Source of the DNA: Planctellipticum variicoloris
Lineage (GTDB): Bacteria; Planctomycetota; Planctomycetia; Planctomycetales; Planctomycetaceae
Assembly: GCF_030622045.1 (NCBI RefSeq)
Contig: NZ_CP130886.1
Span: 6,456,001-6,520,000, forward strand
Reading direction: 5' to 3'
DNA: 64,000 bases
Shown piece after piece: positions 49,596 to 60,700 of this stretch (positions are counted from its first letter, which is position 1; every line of letters starts with the position of its first letter). The notes below the pieces were generated by a model. That model was given only the letters and a program-made list of their open reading frames with translations. It had not been told where the DNA came from and made no database searches. The position numbers and the translations under genes are program-made.

Positions 49596-49754
49596 GGAGT
49601 TCGGGCGGTCCGGCCCTGTGGGCGGATCGCACAGCGTCAAGCGGTCGCCGCTGGAGCGGCATCGCAGTGGCGGGCGTCCTGGTTTGATGAGAGCCCGACG
49701 GCGGCCTCTTGCGGCCGGGCTGCCCGGTTCGTGATTCCTCGTGAAGGAGATGCG

Positions 49755-50711
49755 GTGGGACTCGAAAACTCGGCCCACCCTGCAAGAGGGATGTCTGCCG
49801 TTGTCGTGTCAGACGTGGCCTTCCGGTACGGTGCTCATCAGGCGCTGGCGGGAGTGTCGTTTGAAGTCTCCGCCGGGCAGATCTTCGGACTACTCGGTCC
49901 AAACGGCGGCGGCAAGACGACGTTGTTCCGGCTGCTGGCCACGCTGCTGCCGCCGCAGAGCGGGCAGATCGCCATTGCCGGGCTCGACGTCGCCCGGCAG
50001 CCCGAGCAGGTTCGGCGGCAGATTGGCGTGACGTTTCAGTCGCCGAGTCTCGATAACAAACTGACGGTGCGGGAGAACCTGGTCCACCAGGGGCATCTCT
50101 ACGGTCTGTCGGGAGCAGGACTCAGCCGGCGGATCGACGAGCTGCTGGAGGCGCTCGCCCTGAGCGACCGGCGGCGCGATCTGGCGGGGGCGCTGTCGGG
50201 CGGACTCAAGCGGCGGGTCGAGATCGCCAAGAGCCTGCTGAATCGGCCCGCGGTTCTGCTCCTCGACGAACCGAGCACCGGACTCGATCCCGGCGCCCGG
50301 CACGATCTGTGGCGATACCTGACCGGGCTGCGAACCTCGGCGAAAACCACGATCCTCGTCACGACGCACCTCATGGAAGAGGCCGAGCACGCCGACTCCC
50401 TGGGAATCCTCGACCGGGGTCAACTTGTCGCGCTGGGGACCCCCGACGAACTGCGGCAGACGGTCGGCGGCGATTGCCTGACGATTCAGACTCCCGATCC
50501 GGACGGACTGGCGGTTCAGATCCGGGAGCGCTTCTCTCTCGAACCCCGTCGCCTGGGGGACGCTTTACGCGTCGAGGCCCTGGCGGCCCACGAACTGCTG
50601 CGGGATCTCGTGGCCGCCTTTCCCGCGCAGATCACCGCCATCTCCCTCGCCCGCCCGACGCTGGAAGACGTCTTTATCCTGCGGACGGGGCATCGGTTCT
50701 GGGAGGGGTGA
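49755..50711 (+). CDS. ABC transporter ATP-binding protein (DrrA/NatA type), permease absent
   Basis: A 318-residue ATPase. GTG 49755 is chosen because AAGGAG (49743-49748) lies at ideal distance; alternatives are GTG 49731 and ATG 49791. Walker A G-P-N-G-G-G-K-T-T, signature L-S-G-G-L-K-R-R, Walker B L-L-L-D-E-P-S-T-G-L-D and H-loop V-T-T-H-L-M-E-E-A are all present, with a DrrA-like C-terminal domain. Such genes often end planctomycete oxidase operons together with a permease. Here no permease follows: the next 558 bases are non-coding repeats. Confidence 0.92.
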   Translation: MGLENSAHPARGMSAVVVSDVAFRYGAHQALAGVSFEVSAGQIFGLLGPNGGGKTTLFRLLATLLPPQSGQIAIAGLDVARQPEQVRRQIGVTFQSPSLDNKLTVRENLVHQGHLYGLSGAGLSRRIDELLEALALSDRRRDLAGALSGGLKRRVEIAKSLLNRPAVLLLDEPSTGLDPGARHDLWRYLTGLRTSAKTTILVTTHLMEEAEHADSLGILDRGQLVALGTPDELRQTVGGDCLTIQTPDPDGLAVQIRERFSLEPRRLGDALRVEALAAHELLRDLVAAFPAQITAISLARPTLEDVFILRTGHRFWEG

Positions 50712-50872
50712 TTCGTGGTTGGTTCTTGGTGATTTGCTGTCGGTGAGTCGTCAGTTGCGGCGGAACTCGAAGGATCGGAGCAACTTTCGCGGACCGAGAA
50801 TTTCGGTGCGGGGGCAACCGCTGATTGTTGAACGGCCAGCGTCGTGAACCTGGATGCCGTCCGCTTGCGTCT

Positions 50873-50951
50873 TGAGCCCCGAAGCGGGCGACGGGCTGTA
50901 GCCACGGGTGAAACGGAGTCCGCCGCCAGGCGGACGGAGTGCAACCCGTGG
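50873..50951. repeat. Dispersed repeat, family D
   Basis: An approximately 80-base unit (GAGCCCCGAAGCGGGCGACG ... GGGTGAAACGGAGTCCGCCG ... GACGGAGTGCAACCCGTGG). A nearly identical inverted copy is at 62633-62714. The gap 50712-51269 around it also has short-unit DNA at 50728-50760 (GTGATTTGCTGTCGGTGAG) and a G-run/C-run hairpin at 51150-51170, but no gene. Confidence 0.8.
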
Positions 50952-51269
50952 AAAACGACGCCCGACACTCTCAACCGCCCCGGATGGGGCGGCGGAGGGG
51001 CAGGCCGGTGAGTCGAGCGATGGGGCGCAGGTTCCTTCGCCCCTCGGCGGTTCCTCGGATATCGTTCGGGACCGATCCACGAGTTACGGGTCGGGCGCAG
51101 CGAAGAACGGCCCGGACGTCGGCTTTGGCGAAATGCTAACCGCCGACTGCCCCCCCGAACCAGGAGGGGGTTGCCGACTCGAACTTCCCCCGCTCCGTCA
51201 CTATGATGGAGAACGTGTCCATTTCCCTGACGGCCCAGTCCTCCTCAATCCTGCCGGAGTGCTGCCTGT

Positions 51270-52478
51270 ATGGCCTCCGAGATCGCGGAACCTGTTGTCG
51301 CCGATGACCGCTCCGTCGGCATCGTCCAGACGCAATATGCCGAGTTGTTTCAACCCCCCGCTCCCCTGGTGCTGGAGAGCGGAGAACGACTGGGTCCGAT
51401 CCGCGTCGCCTACGAGACCTACGGCGAACTCTCCCCCCGCGCGGACAACGCCATCTTCGTCTGCCATGCCCTGACCGGCGACGCGCACGTCGCCGGTCGG
51501 CACTCGCCGGACAGCAGGAAGAGCGGCTGGTGGGACAGCCTGGTCGGTCCCGGCAGGACGCTCGATACCGACCGGTACTTCGTGATCTGCGCCAACGTCC
51601 TGGGGGGCTGCCAGGGAACGACCGGCCCCAGCTCCATCGACCCCGCAACCGACAAGCCGTTCGGGCTCCGCTTCCCGTTCCTGACCGTCGGGGATATCGT
51701 CGAAGTCCATCAGGCGCTGGTGAAGAGCCTGGGGATCGAGACTCTGCTGGCGGTCATCGGCGGCAGCCTCGGCGGCATGCAGGTCCTGGAATGGGTCGCC
51801 CGCCATCCGAAAGCCGTTCGATCGGCGATCTGCCTCGCTTCCGCCTCGCGCCTGTCGGCCCAGGGGATCGCCTTTAACGCCGTCGGTCGCCGGGCGATCT
51901 ATGCCGATCCCAATTTTCAGAACGGCGACTACTACATGGCCGAGCGCGGCCCGGACGGCTCTCGCCGATTCGGCGAGGACGGTCCGCGATTCGGGCTGGC
52001 GCTGGCCCGCATGCTGGCGCACATCACCTACCTGTCGGAACTGTCGATCGAGCACAAGTTCGGCCGTCGACTGCAGCACAGCGACCAGCTCGCCTACCAG
52101 CTCCAGCGCGAGACCGAGTTCCAGATCGAGAGCTATCTGCACTATCAGGGCCAGCGGTTCGTCGAGCGGTTCGACGCCAACAGCTATCTCTATCTGACTC
52201 GGGCCATGGACTACTTCGACCTGGCGACGAAGTACGGCTCGCTGGAGAACGCTCTCGGACGGACCCAGGCCCGGTTTTTTGTCGCGTCCTACCACAGCGA
52301 CTGGCTGTTTCCGATGTCGCAGAGCCGGGAGATCGTCCACGCGCTCGTCAGCGCCCGTCGGCATGCCACCTATCTTGAACTCGAAAGCGTCTTCGGCCAC
52401 GACTCGTTTCTGATCGAAGTCGAGCAGCTCGAAAAACTGCTGGTGCCGTTTCTGGATCAGACGTATCAGCACGGGTAG
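51270..52478 (+). CDS. metX: Homoserine O-acetyltransferase
   Basis: A 402-residue alpha/beta-hydrolase-fold acyltransferase, the first committed step of methionine synthesis. The catalytic triad is visible: S166 in G-G-S-L-G-G-M-Q, D344 in S-D-W-L-F-P, H377 in G-H-D-S-F-L. Other landmarks are A-L-T-G-D-A-H, N-V-L-G-G-C-Q-G-T-T-G-P and R-F-D-A-N-S-Y-L-Y-L-T. Acetyl versus succinyl specificity is not certain from sequence. Start ATG 51270. It is followed 81 bases later by metW, the usual pair. Confidence 0.95.
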   Translation: MASEIAEPVVADDRSVGIVQTQYAELFQPPAPLVLESGERLGPIRVAYETYGELSPRADNAIFVCHALTGDAHVAGRHSPDSRKSGWWDSLVGPGRTLDTDRYFVICANVLGGCQGTTGPSSIDPATDKPFGLRFPFLTVGDIVEVHQALVKSLGIETLLAVIGGSLGGMQVLEWVARHPKAVRSAICLASASRLSAQGIAFNAVGRRAIYADPNFQNGDYYMAERGPDGSRRFGEDGPRFGLALARMLAHITYLSELSIEHKFGRRLQHSDQLAYQLQRETEFQIESYLHYQGQRFVERFDANSYLYLTRAMDYFDLATKYGSLENALGRTQARFFVASYHSDWLFPMSQSREIVHALVSARRHATYLELESVFGHDSFLIEVEQLEKLLVPFLDQTYQHG

Positions 52479-52559
52479 TGGGCAGGCAGTGAAGCGAGTG
52501 CTTGCCCGGTTGAGGTCGACGTCAAGGGTCCGTTTCCATTCGTAAGTCAGTCCATCACG

Positions 52560-53213
52560 ATGAACCAACGCCGCTACTGCCTGCCCGATCTTGAGTCCGC
52601 GCTGATGGACCGGTTGATCATGGCGCACATCGAACGCGGCAGCCGGGTCCTCGATCTGGGCTGCGGCGACGGCCGGCTCCTCTGCCGGCTGCGCGACGAG
52701 CACGGCGTATCGATTCAGGGCATCGAGCGCGATCTTCCGCAGGTCGTCGAGGCGATCTCCAAGGGCGTGCCGGTGATTCAGGCTGACCTGGACGAAGGCC
52801 TGTCCGAGATCGGCGACCAGGCCTTCGACTACGTGGTGCTGAGCCAGACTCTGCAGCAGGTGCTGCATCCCAAGGATCTGCTGCAGCGGATGCTGCGCGT
52901 CGCCCGCCGGGCGGTGGTGGTCGTCCCCAACTTCGGCCACTGGCGGGTCCGCCTGCAGCTCCTGCTGACGGGGCGCGCACCGGTGACCCAGTCGCTGCCG
53001 TACGACTGGTACAACACGCCGAACCTGCACCTGCTCTCGATGCTCGACTTCCGCGACCTGCTGCAGAATCTGCGGGTCCGCGTGATCGACGAGGTCCCGA
53101 TTATTCGAGGGACCGCAGTCCCCAACGCCCGACTCGCGAACCTGCGGGCAGACAACGCGCTGTACGTGATCGAGTCCGCAGAGGCCCCCGCTGTGGCCGC
53201 GAATTCGCCCTGA
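52560..53213 (+). CDS. metW: Methionine biosynthesis protein MetW
   Basis: A 217-residue methyltransferase-fold protein that partners MetX. SAM-binding motif V-L-D-L-G-C-G-D-G (residues 30-38), G-I-E-R-D, Q-A-D-L-D-E-G-L and D-Y-V-V-L-S-Q-T-L-Q-Q-V are conserved, as are P-N-F-G-H-W and the L-P-Y-D-W-Y-N-T-P-N-L-H-L segment diagnostic of MetW. ATG 52560. Probably co-transcribed with metX, ending at the hairpin at 53273-53302. Confidence 0.95.
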   Translation: MNQRRYCLPDLESALMDRLIMAHIERGSRVLDLGCGDGRLLCRLRDEHGVSIQGIERDLPQVVEAISKGVPVIQADLDEGLSEIGDQAFDYVVLSQTLQQVLHPKDLLQRMLRVARRAVVVVPNFGHWRVRLQLLLTGRAPVTQSLPYDWYNTPNLHLLSMLDFRDLLQNLRVRVIDEVPIIRGTAVPNARLANLRADNALYVIESAEAPAVAANSP

Positions 53214-53272
53214 CGCCGCAGGCGCTGCCCGGCGTCGGCCGCTCAGGGCCGCCCCCGGTCAACGCGTGAGAA

Positions 53273-53302
53273 GCTGGGGGCTCGAAGACGCGAACCCCCA
53301 GC
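53273..53302 (+). terminator. Hairpin downstream of metW
   Basis: GCTGGGGG and CCCCCAGC form an 8-bp stem; after a one-base mismatch three more pairs extend it inward, leaving a 6-base loop. It lies 60 bases after the metW stop and is followed by CGCCCTTTGATTC. Probable intrinsic terminator of metXW. Confidence 0.6.
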
Positions 53303-53720
53303 CGCCCTTTGATTCAGGGGTTTTGGATCGCGCGCACAGAGGAAACAGCCGTGGCGCTCGACGCCGTTAACCCCTTTCCCAGCTCTTGATTCTCGCACGC
53401 ATAACTTCTGGGATTGTCGACGAAACTGCGTTTGCGAAGAGCTTGCAAAGCGGTGGAAACGACCACAAATTCGCCGAGGTTCCATCCTCGTCGAGAACCG
53501 TCGAGTTCTGAAATCTCCGGTTTTCAGCCACTTTCCCCAAGTCGTGAATTGGGCCGCGGCTACAGAAAGACTTATCGGCGTAGAGTGGCGCTCGCTCATC
53601 CACGTTCGGGTCCAGGTCTCCGCCTTGGTTCTGATTCGCCAACCCGACTCATCCGCACCGTCCGATCGGCGCAGAACCAGACCTGCCGTCCGTTTGGCGA
53701 TTAGCATTCTGCAATCGCTC
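53303..53720. other. Non-coding stretch between metW and the next gene
   Basis: About 420 bases between the metW terminator and the convergent gene at 53721. Base composition is a little lower in GC than the flanking genes. I see no RNA gene, no repeat-family member and no credible protein frame. Confidence 0.4.
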
Positions 53721-54284
53721 TCACTCCGCCAGTGACTTCTTCAACGCGTCCACAACCTCGGACGCCACCGTCGCATTCACCGATCCATAGCCGAACTTCG
53801 CCCGGACCTTCCTGCCGCGCACCACCACCGCCGTCATCACGGCCCGCTGGTGCAGCACCCAGCCGTCCGGCGGCGTCGCCAGACTGGGAAACACCCCCAC
53901 CGCGGAATGGGCAAACTTCAGCGACATCTGCACGCGGGTCAGATAATCCCGCGTCGCCTCCGGCGTGTCCGAGTACCAGATGACGACCGCACCACTCTCC
54001 TTCCCCTCCTTGCCGAGAGCTTCGTCAATCTTCTTCAGATACCCGGCGACGCTCCGATCAAACCGGTCCGCCGGGACGAACAGATAAACAGTCGGCTTCT
54101 CGCCGCGGACCTCGGTCGCATCCACCTCCTGTCCCGCCTGGTCGCCGGTCACCATCGTGACCTTCAGCTTCGGAACCCCTTCCCCCACCGTCGGTCCGGA
54201 ATCCAGATCCCCCCGAGCCACCTCCGCCAGACCGAAGACTGCCAGACAGAGCACCGTCGTCAGTCCGATTCGTTTGCCAGTCAT
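53721..54284 (-). CDS. Exported thioredoxin-fold-like protein, unknown function
   Basis: A 187-residue exported protein. The ATG at 54284 is preceded by GGAG on its strand and begins a signal peptide (MTGKRIGLTTVLCLAVFGLA ... ARGD). The mature part has a redoxin-like layout: G-E-G-V-P-K-L-K-V-T, E-K-P-T-V-Y-L-F-V-P, a helix, V-V-I-W-Y-S-D-T-P-E, and A-V-V-V-R-G-R-K-V-R near the end. It has no C-x-x-C active site, so it would not be a classical redox enzyme. The long frame to 54347 is not used. Confidence 0.7.
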   Translation of the reverse strand: MTGKRIGLTTVLCLAVFGLAEVARGDLDSGPTVGEGVPKLKVTMVTGDQAGQEVDATEVRGEKPTVYLFVPADRFDRSVAGYLKKIDEALGKEGKESGAVVIWYSDTPEATRDYLTRVQMSLKFAHSAVGVFPSLATPPDGWVLHQRAVMTAVVVRGRKVRAKFGYGSVNATVASEVVDALKKSLAE

Positions 54285-54773
54285 GCTGCTGCTCCAGGGA
54301 AATTTCCACGGCGGAATCGATCGGGCGTCCGATGGAATCGCCCGCAACGACCTACGCTACCGGCCGCCGGCCGCCGTAGTCACCCCCTTCTGGCAGCGGG
54401 CGTGGAATTTCGCTCAGGCAGTTCTTGCCGCTGATCGGGCGACTTCGAATTTCTTGTCGGCCGCTACGGCCGCCTGGGCCGCAGTCGTCGTTGACGACTT
54501 TCAGGCTCCCGACGACAACACGCTGGCATTTCGGACAGCTTGGAACCGGCAGACTTTGCCGATCCCGAGCGGAGCGCGGGACGGATGATCCCATCTGCCG
54601 CCTCACTTCCGCTACAACCCGCAGATTTTGACTCATCCCTACGTCCGTTGTCCGCCGAATATTCAGAAGACGCGATAAATCCGTCACTGTCCGCCCATGA
54701 AGTCTTCCCGGGGGGAAGATCTGGCGCGGATGGTGGGCCCAGTTTTCTCGAGCACCGCTGGAAAGAGACGTCC
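54285..54773. other. Divergent regulatory region before the giant surface-protein gene
   Basis: About 490 bases between two divergent genes; it must hold both promoters. An open frame from 54540 joins the downstream gene but has no protein-like features ahead of the signal peptide at 54774. No repeat-family copy was found here. Confidence 0.45.
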
Positions 54774-57700
54774 ATGCAACGTGCGAAATTCAGTCTGGCA
54801 AGTGTTTTGTGGCTGTTCGCAGCTTCAGCAGCCCTTGCGCAGACGAACGACGTGTCCCCGAATGGCGCGGGGGTGGTTTCGCTGGAAGACAATTTCAGCG
54901 GCACCGCATCCCTCGGCCAGGGAGCCTACATTGATGTCCGGAATATGGCCGGCAGCGGTGTCGGGTACCGCAACGGCTATACGCAGGTCGGCGGATTCAT
55001 CCCGCTCTGGGGCTCCGATGACTGGTTCATCGCTCCTCAGGCGCGGCTGATCATCACCGACACGCAACGCATCGGGGGCAACCTCGGTCTCGTCGGTCGC
55101 CGGTACGTCAGCGACTGGGACCGGATCATCGGCGCCAACCTCTTCTACGACTTTGACGAGTCGTACCTCAACAACCGCTACAACCAGGTCGGTTTCGGCT
55201 TCGAAACCCTGGGCGAGTGGCTGGACGTGCGAGGGAACGTCTACCTTCCAACGGGGGGCGAGACCAACAACATGGGCCCCGCCGGCCTCGACTCCACCCT
55301 CTACTACATCCAGAACCGCCTTGCAGTTCGCGGCTACGACCTCATCGAACAGTCCCTCAAGGGGGGCGACGTCGAATTCGGCGTCCCCGTCCTGCCGAGC
55401 ACCCCGTGGCTTCGGGCCTTCGCGGGAGCCTATTTCTACGACGGCGACGGACACGACCCCGTCGGCGTCCGCGGACGCATTGACGCGAACATCAGCAACG
55501 ACCTGCTCGTCGGCCTGAACGTCACCCACGACAACGTCTACGGCACGAATCTCAATGCCGTCGTCGACTTCCGCTTCTCAGGCTTCCTGCCCACCCGCTA
55601 CTTCCCCAACTGGACCACCCAGGAGCGCATGCTGACCCAGGTGCAGCGCAACTGGCGAATCGCGACCGACCAATACCTCATCTCGAAGGATATCCCGGTC
55701 ATCAATCCGCGCGATGACCAGCCGTACTTTGTCGTCCATATCGACAGCAACAACACCGGAGCCGGAACCGGCGACGGGACCGCCGAAAACCCGTACCACA
55801 ACCTGCCCGGCACGGTTCCCAACCAGACCGACCTGGTGCTTGTCCAGCGCGGTCAGTCGACCGAGGCGGCGCCTTACACCGGCAACATTCAGCTCGTCGA
55901 CTACGCCCGCATGCTCGGCGAAGGCAAAGCCCACATCTTCGACGGTTACGTCAACTACGGCGGCTATTCGCAGGTCTACAACGACACCGTCCTCCCCGGA
56001 TTCAGCAACAGCGGTCTCTATCCGTTCCTGTCGAATCCCGCCGGCGATATCGTGACTCTCGCCAGCCACAACGAAGTCTCCGCGATGGTCCTCCAGAACG
56101 CCTCCGGCGCCGGAATCGCCGGCAACGGCGTCAGCGGCTTCCACCTCAACAACCTCGAAATCGCCGGCAACGTCGGCGGCGGCATCGTTCTCCAGAACGC
56201 CGTCGGCACCGGCGGCGCCACCCTCGACGGCCAGACCATCTCCGGCGGCCTGATCGCCGACATCAACCGCAACGTCGTCCCTGGCTACACTCCCCCCGCC
56301 ATCGGCGTCGGCAACAACGCTGGCGGCGGCATCGTGATCGACACGGGCGCCGACGGCCTCAACCTCGACATCACCCGCGTCTCGATGAACGCGGCTGCGC
56401 CCGGCACGCAGACGGTCGGCATTCAACTGACGGCCGACGACGGCAACTTGTCCGTTATCCTGGACGACGTTCAAACTCGCGGCAATTCGAGTGCCGGCAT
56501 CCAGCTCAACCAGACCGGCGGCACGACTCTCGCGGCGACCATGACCACGGTCGACGTCTCGGCGAACGCCGGCGACGGTTTGCAGATCAACGGCGACGGC
56601 GGCACCACCGTTGTCGGCACCACGCTGACTCCCGTCAACGGGCTGCTGGCCGACGACAACGCGGGCCGCGGCATCGCCATCTCCGGGGCCAACGCCGCGC
56701 AGATCGGGGTCGCCCTCAGCGGCGGCAGCACGCAGCGCTCGGGCGACGACGGGCTGTTCATCACCGGCGCCGGCGCGGGGACCGTCGTCGATGTCTCGGT
56801 CATCGGCAACAATCTGACCGACAGCGGCCAGACGGTCGCCGGCGCGGCCGCGGTCGATCTCAGCGCTCTGGCGGGGGCGGACGTGACGCTGACCATGAGC
56901 AATACGCCAGCGGGCTTCACCACGAACGCCAACGACGATTCCGGGCTGATGGTCACGGCCAACGCGGGCACCGCGACGGCGAACGTGACCAACGGCAACT
57001 TCAACAATGCCGGGGTCGACGCCGTCAGTATTCTCGGCACGGCCCTGGGAACCGCCAATGTCAGTCTGACCGGCACTGGCGGCTCCGACGCGGGGAACGA
57101 CGGCATCCACGCCGTGGCCGACGGCGGTACGGTGAACCTTGAGGTCACCGGGAGCAGCGCGGTTCCGGCCAGCTTCAACGGAGCCGGCGTTAACGGCTTC
57201 GACGGCCTCGCCCAGAACGGCGGCACGCTCAACATGTGCCTGGAGTACACGACGTTCAACGGCAGCGGCGATGTCGGCATGACTCTGCTCGCCGACGGCG
57301 TCGACGCCATGACGTCTTCGCTGATCTCCGCCAATCTCGACAACGTCCAGGTCAACGGCAGCCAGCTCGGCGGGCTGGCGGGGACGGCCGACAACTTCGG
57401 CGAGCTCCGCCTGCGAGCGGTCGCTTCTCAGTTCGACGGCAACGGACTCGGCGCGGCCTCCGACGGCGTGCTGATCACGGCCGACAACAGCGGTCGGGCG
57501 TTGACCCTGTTCTCCAACAGCTCCGCCAGCGGGAACAGCGACGACGGATTCAGCTACGTCGCCGGCAACGGCGCGTACATGTCCGCTCGGCTGGATGCGT
57601 TCACCGCCACCGGCAATGCGGGGTACGGCGTGAACTTCAACGCGACCGGGGCGGGCACCGACGCCTACCTGATTACGGAAACCGCCAGCGGCGCGAACTC

Positions 57701-60700
57701 AGTTTCCGGAAATACGCTCGGAAACTACAACCTTGCGTTCACGAATACGGGCGACGCGGTGGCGGCTCTCACCGGATCGTTTAACGGTTCGGGCGGAGAC
57801 GGCGTCAATATCTCCATCACCGGCGACGGGACCGGCACGGCTCTGGTCAGCCTCACCGGCGACGGGACGACGGATACGATCGACGGGAACGCCGGGAACG
57901 GCGTCAACATCAGCATTCAGAACGAGGCGACAGCCGGCGTGAGCGTGACGGGTTACACTTCGATCAGCAACAACGGTGCGGATGGCATTCACGTCGCTCT
58001 GCAGGACATCTTCACTGCTGCGGCTGTTGATCTGCGTGGAATTCCGACGACGCTCACGACGATGACCGACAATGGCGACGACGGGGTCGAGGTCGATTTG
58101 ACGAACGTGGTTCTGGGGCTGGTCGGCGGAGCGGCCGGCAACGTCGACGTCCTCAGCCTGACCGACAACGATCCGAACAACATCTGCCTGCCGGCGCCGG
58201 CGCTGATGGCCCTCAACACCGTGGTTGCGGCGCCGACCGCCAACGGGGTGTTGATTGACAGCTACAATATCAACAATACCAGCCCCCCCAATCCGGGACA
58301 GGACGGGATTATCGTGATCGGAAACGCCGTCAGCGGCACCGGCGGGATTACGATCAGCAATAACATCGATCCGAACATGGAAGACGGCATCCAGGTCAAC
58401 CTGACGAACAACTCGACGCCCGCCTTCATCTCGATTCACGACAACCAGCTCAGCGAAATGACGCAAAACGGCATTATCGTGACCGCGGACGGGGGATCGT
58501 CGGTGCTGGACATCTTCAACAACACCGTCACGACTCCGGGAGACACGGGAATCGCCGTCGAGTTGACCAATCTGGCGAACTACAACCTGGGGATCGACAG
58601 CAACACGGTGCAGGGGGCGTTGCTCAACGAGGGGATTCGGCTCGCGCTGGATGGCGGTGCTCAACTCAGCGGCGTGAACTCGATCAGCGACAACGCCGTC
58701 AGCGACGGAGCCTCGGACGGCGTGCTGGTCAGCCTGGACAATGCGACGATCGCCGCCCTCCAGATGCTGCAGAACTCCGTGATCACGAATGCCGACAACG
58801 GCCTGGTCATTCGCGGAGTCAACGGCTCCGCGATCACGACCGTCTTGATCGACGGAAGCGAAATTTCCGACAATCGGGCCGGCGATGGCGTGCTGGTCGA
58901 TCTGACGGACAGCGGGGTGACCGGCGGCATCACAATCAGCAACAGCTCCATTTCGAACAACGCCCTCAACGGGATCAACTTCGAACTGGACAACGCGCCG
59001 ATCGCATCGGTGGACATTATTGACAACAACGTCGGCCAGAGCTTTGCGGCTGGAACGCTCGACTTCAGCTTCAACAATCTGATCTGGACGACGCTCGTCG
59101 ACAACAACGCCGGATCGACGGTCGACATCGCTTCGGTGTCGATCGACCTGACGCCGACGGGGCAGGTCTGGCGGCCGGACCTGACTCCGCTGGTGGCGCA
59201 GGGTTTCCAGCCGCAGGGCGGATCCGACGTCACGGTCGGTCTGACTGCGGTGAACGGGACGCTGGTGACGGCGGGAACCGACCCGCTGGAAGACATCTTC
59301 AACAATGTGATTCCGGGAGGCGGGCTGGCCACCACGGATCCGTTCGACCAGGTCATAACGCTGGATTTCAACGATTTCAATCCGGGCGAACAGCTCAACT
59401 ACAGCCTGTCTCACGCGCTCCCGACCACGACGACCGGCAGCGGGCTGAGCGGCGTCACGCTCGCCGGAGCCATCGGGACGGTCACGCTGGCCGATGGACG
59501 AACTGTGAGCGGGGTGTTGACGTCCTCGGGGCTCGATATTGTGCAGTCTTTCGCGGCATCTTCGAACGGCATCTCGAACAACGGACTGGACGGGGTGCGG
59601 GTGAATCAGACCAACGGGTCTGACATCGCCAACCTGAATATCGACGGAAACGTGATCGCCGCCAACGGCACGAACGGGGTCGAGCTGCTGGTGAGTAGCA
59701 GCGACCTCGGGGCGACGATGGTGACGGAGAACCAGATCCGCGACCATGCGAACGGCGACGGATTCCGCATGGTGGGACCGAGCGACACCAGCAACGCCAT
59801 TGACCTGGCGTTCGCCCGGAACACGATCGATTCGAACACCGGCGGGCGCGGCGTCAACATCGACCTGACCGGAAGTCCGAACGCGACCAACGTCACGGCC
59901 TCGTTCACCAACGACTCGATCACCAACAACGGTCAGGAGGGGATCAACTTCAATCTGGCCAACAACGGCGTGGCATCCGGAACGACCGGTACGCTGACGA
60001 TTACCAGCGACAATGTCACGCCGAACCCAGTCTCTGGCCTCACGCACAGCCAGATCAACGGTAATGGGGGAGCCGGCGTTCTCATCAATACTGCCGGCGC
60101 CAGCAGCTATACGCTCAACGTTGGCGGGACGGGAACGGCGAACGAGTTCAGCAACAACGGCGGCCCCGGCCTGCTGCTGGAGATGGCTGGCAGCGGGGCC
60201 AGCACCGCGACGATCGCCAACTCAACGTTTGCATCGAACGTCGACGCCGGCATCGGAGTCCGTCAGACCGGCAGCACCAGCGCCACGATCAACATGACGG
60301 GACTCAGCCTCACTGGAACGACGGACGGCGGAGACGTCGACTTCGCCGGAGAAGGTTTCAAAGCGATCCTTCGCAGCCAAAGCGTGCTCACCGGCTCTCT
60401 CGCCGGCTCGACGATCACAGGCAACGCCGGCGACGGCGTTCACCTCAACGCGACCGGCAACAATGCGGGCGTTTTCTCCACGATCACGGACTTCACGATC
60501 GGCGGCCTGACCCCTGATCTGGGGAATACAATCACCGGGAACGGAGTGGGCGGGGTCGGCAACGGCATCAGCGTGCTCCGCACCGCGGATGCCCAGATCG
60601 ACCTCATTGGGATCCTGAACAACACGGTGACCGGGAATACCGGCAATGGTTTGTACATCCTGGCTGCGAACGCCAATAAGATCGACGATTACACAATCAA

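Noticed and set aside
51086-51269. SAM-responsive riboswitch ahead of metX
   Set aside because: The leader has a C-run/G-run hairpin, but I could not match a known SAM or SAH aptamer core. A covariance-model search would decide.
50712-51269. ABC permease gene after the ATPase
   Set aside because: No frame with membrane helices exists here; the region is repeats.
55578-60047. Two long minus-strand frames (510 and 782 residues) inside the giant surface gene
   Set aside because: They are shadows caused by repetitive codon use in the beta-helix gene.
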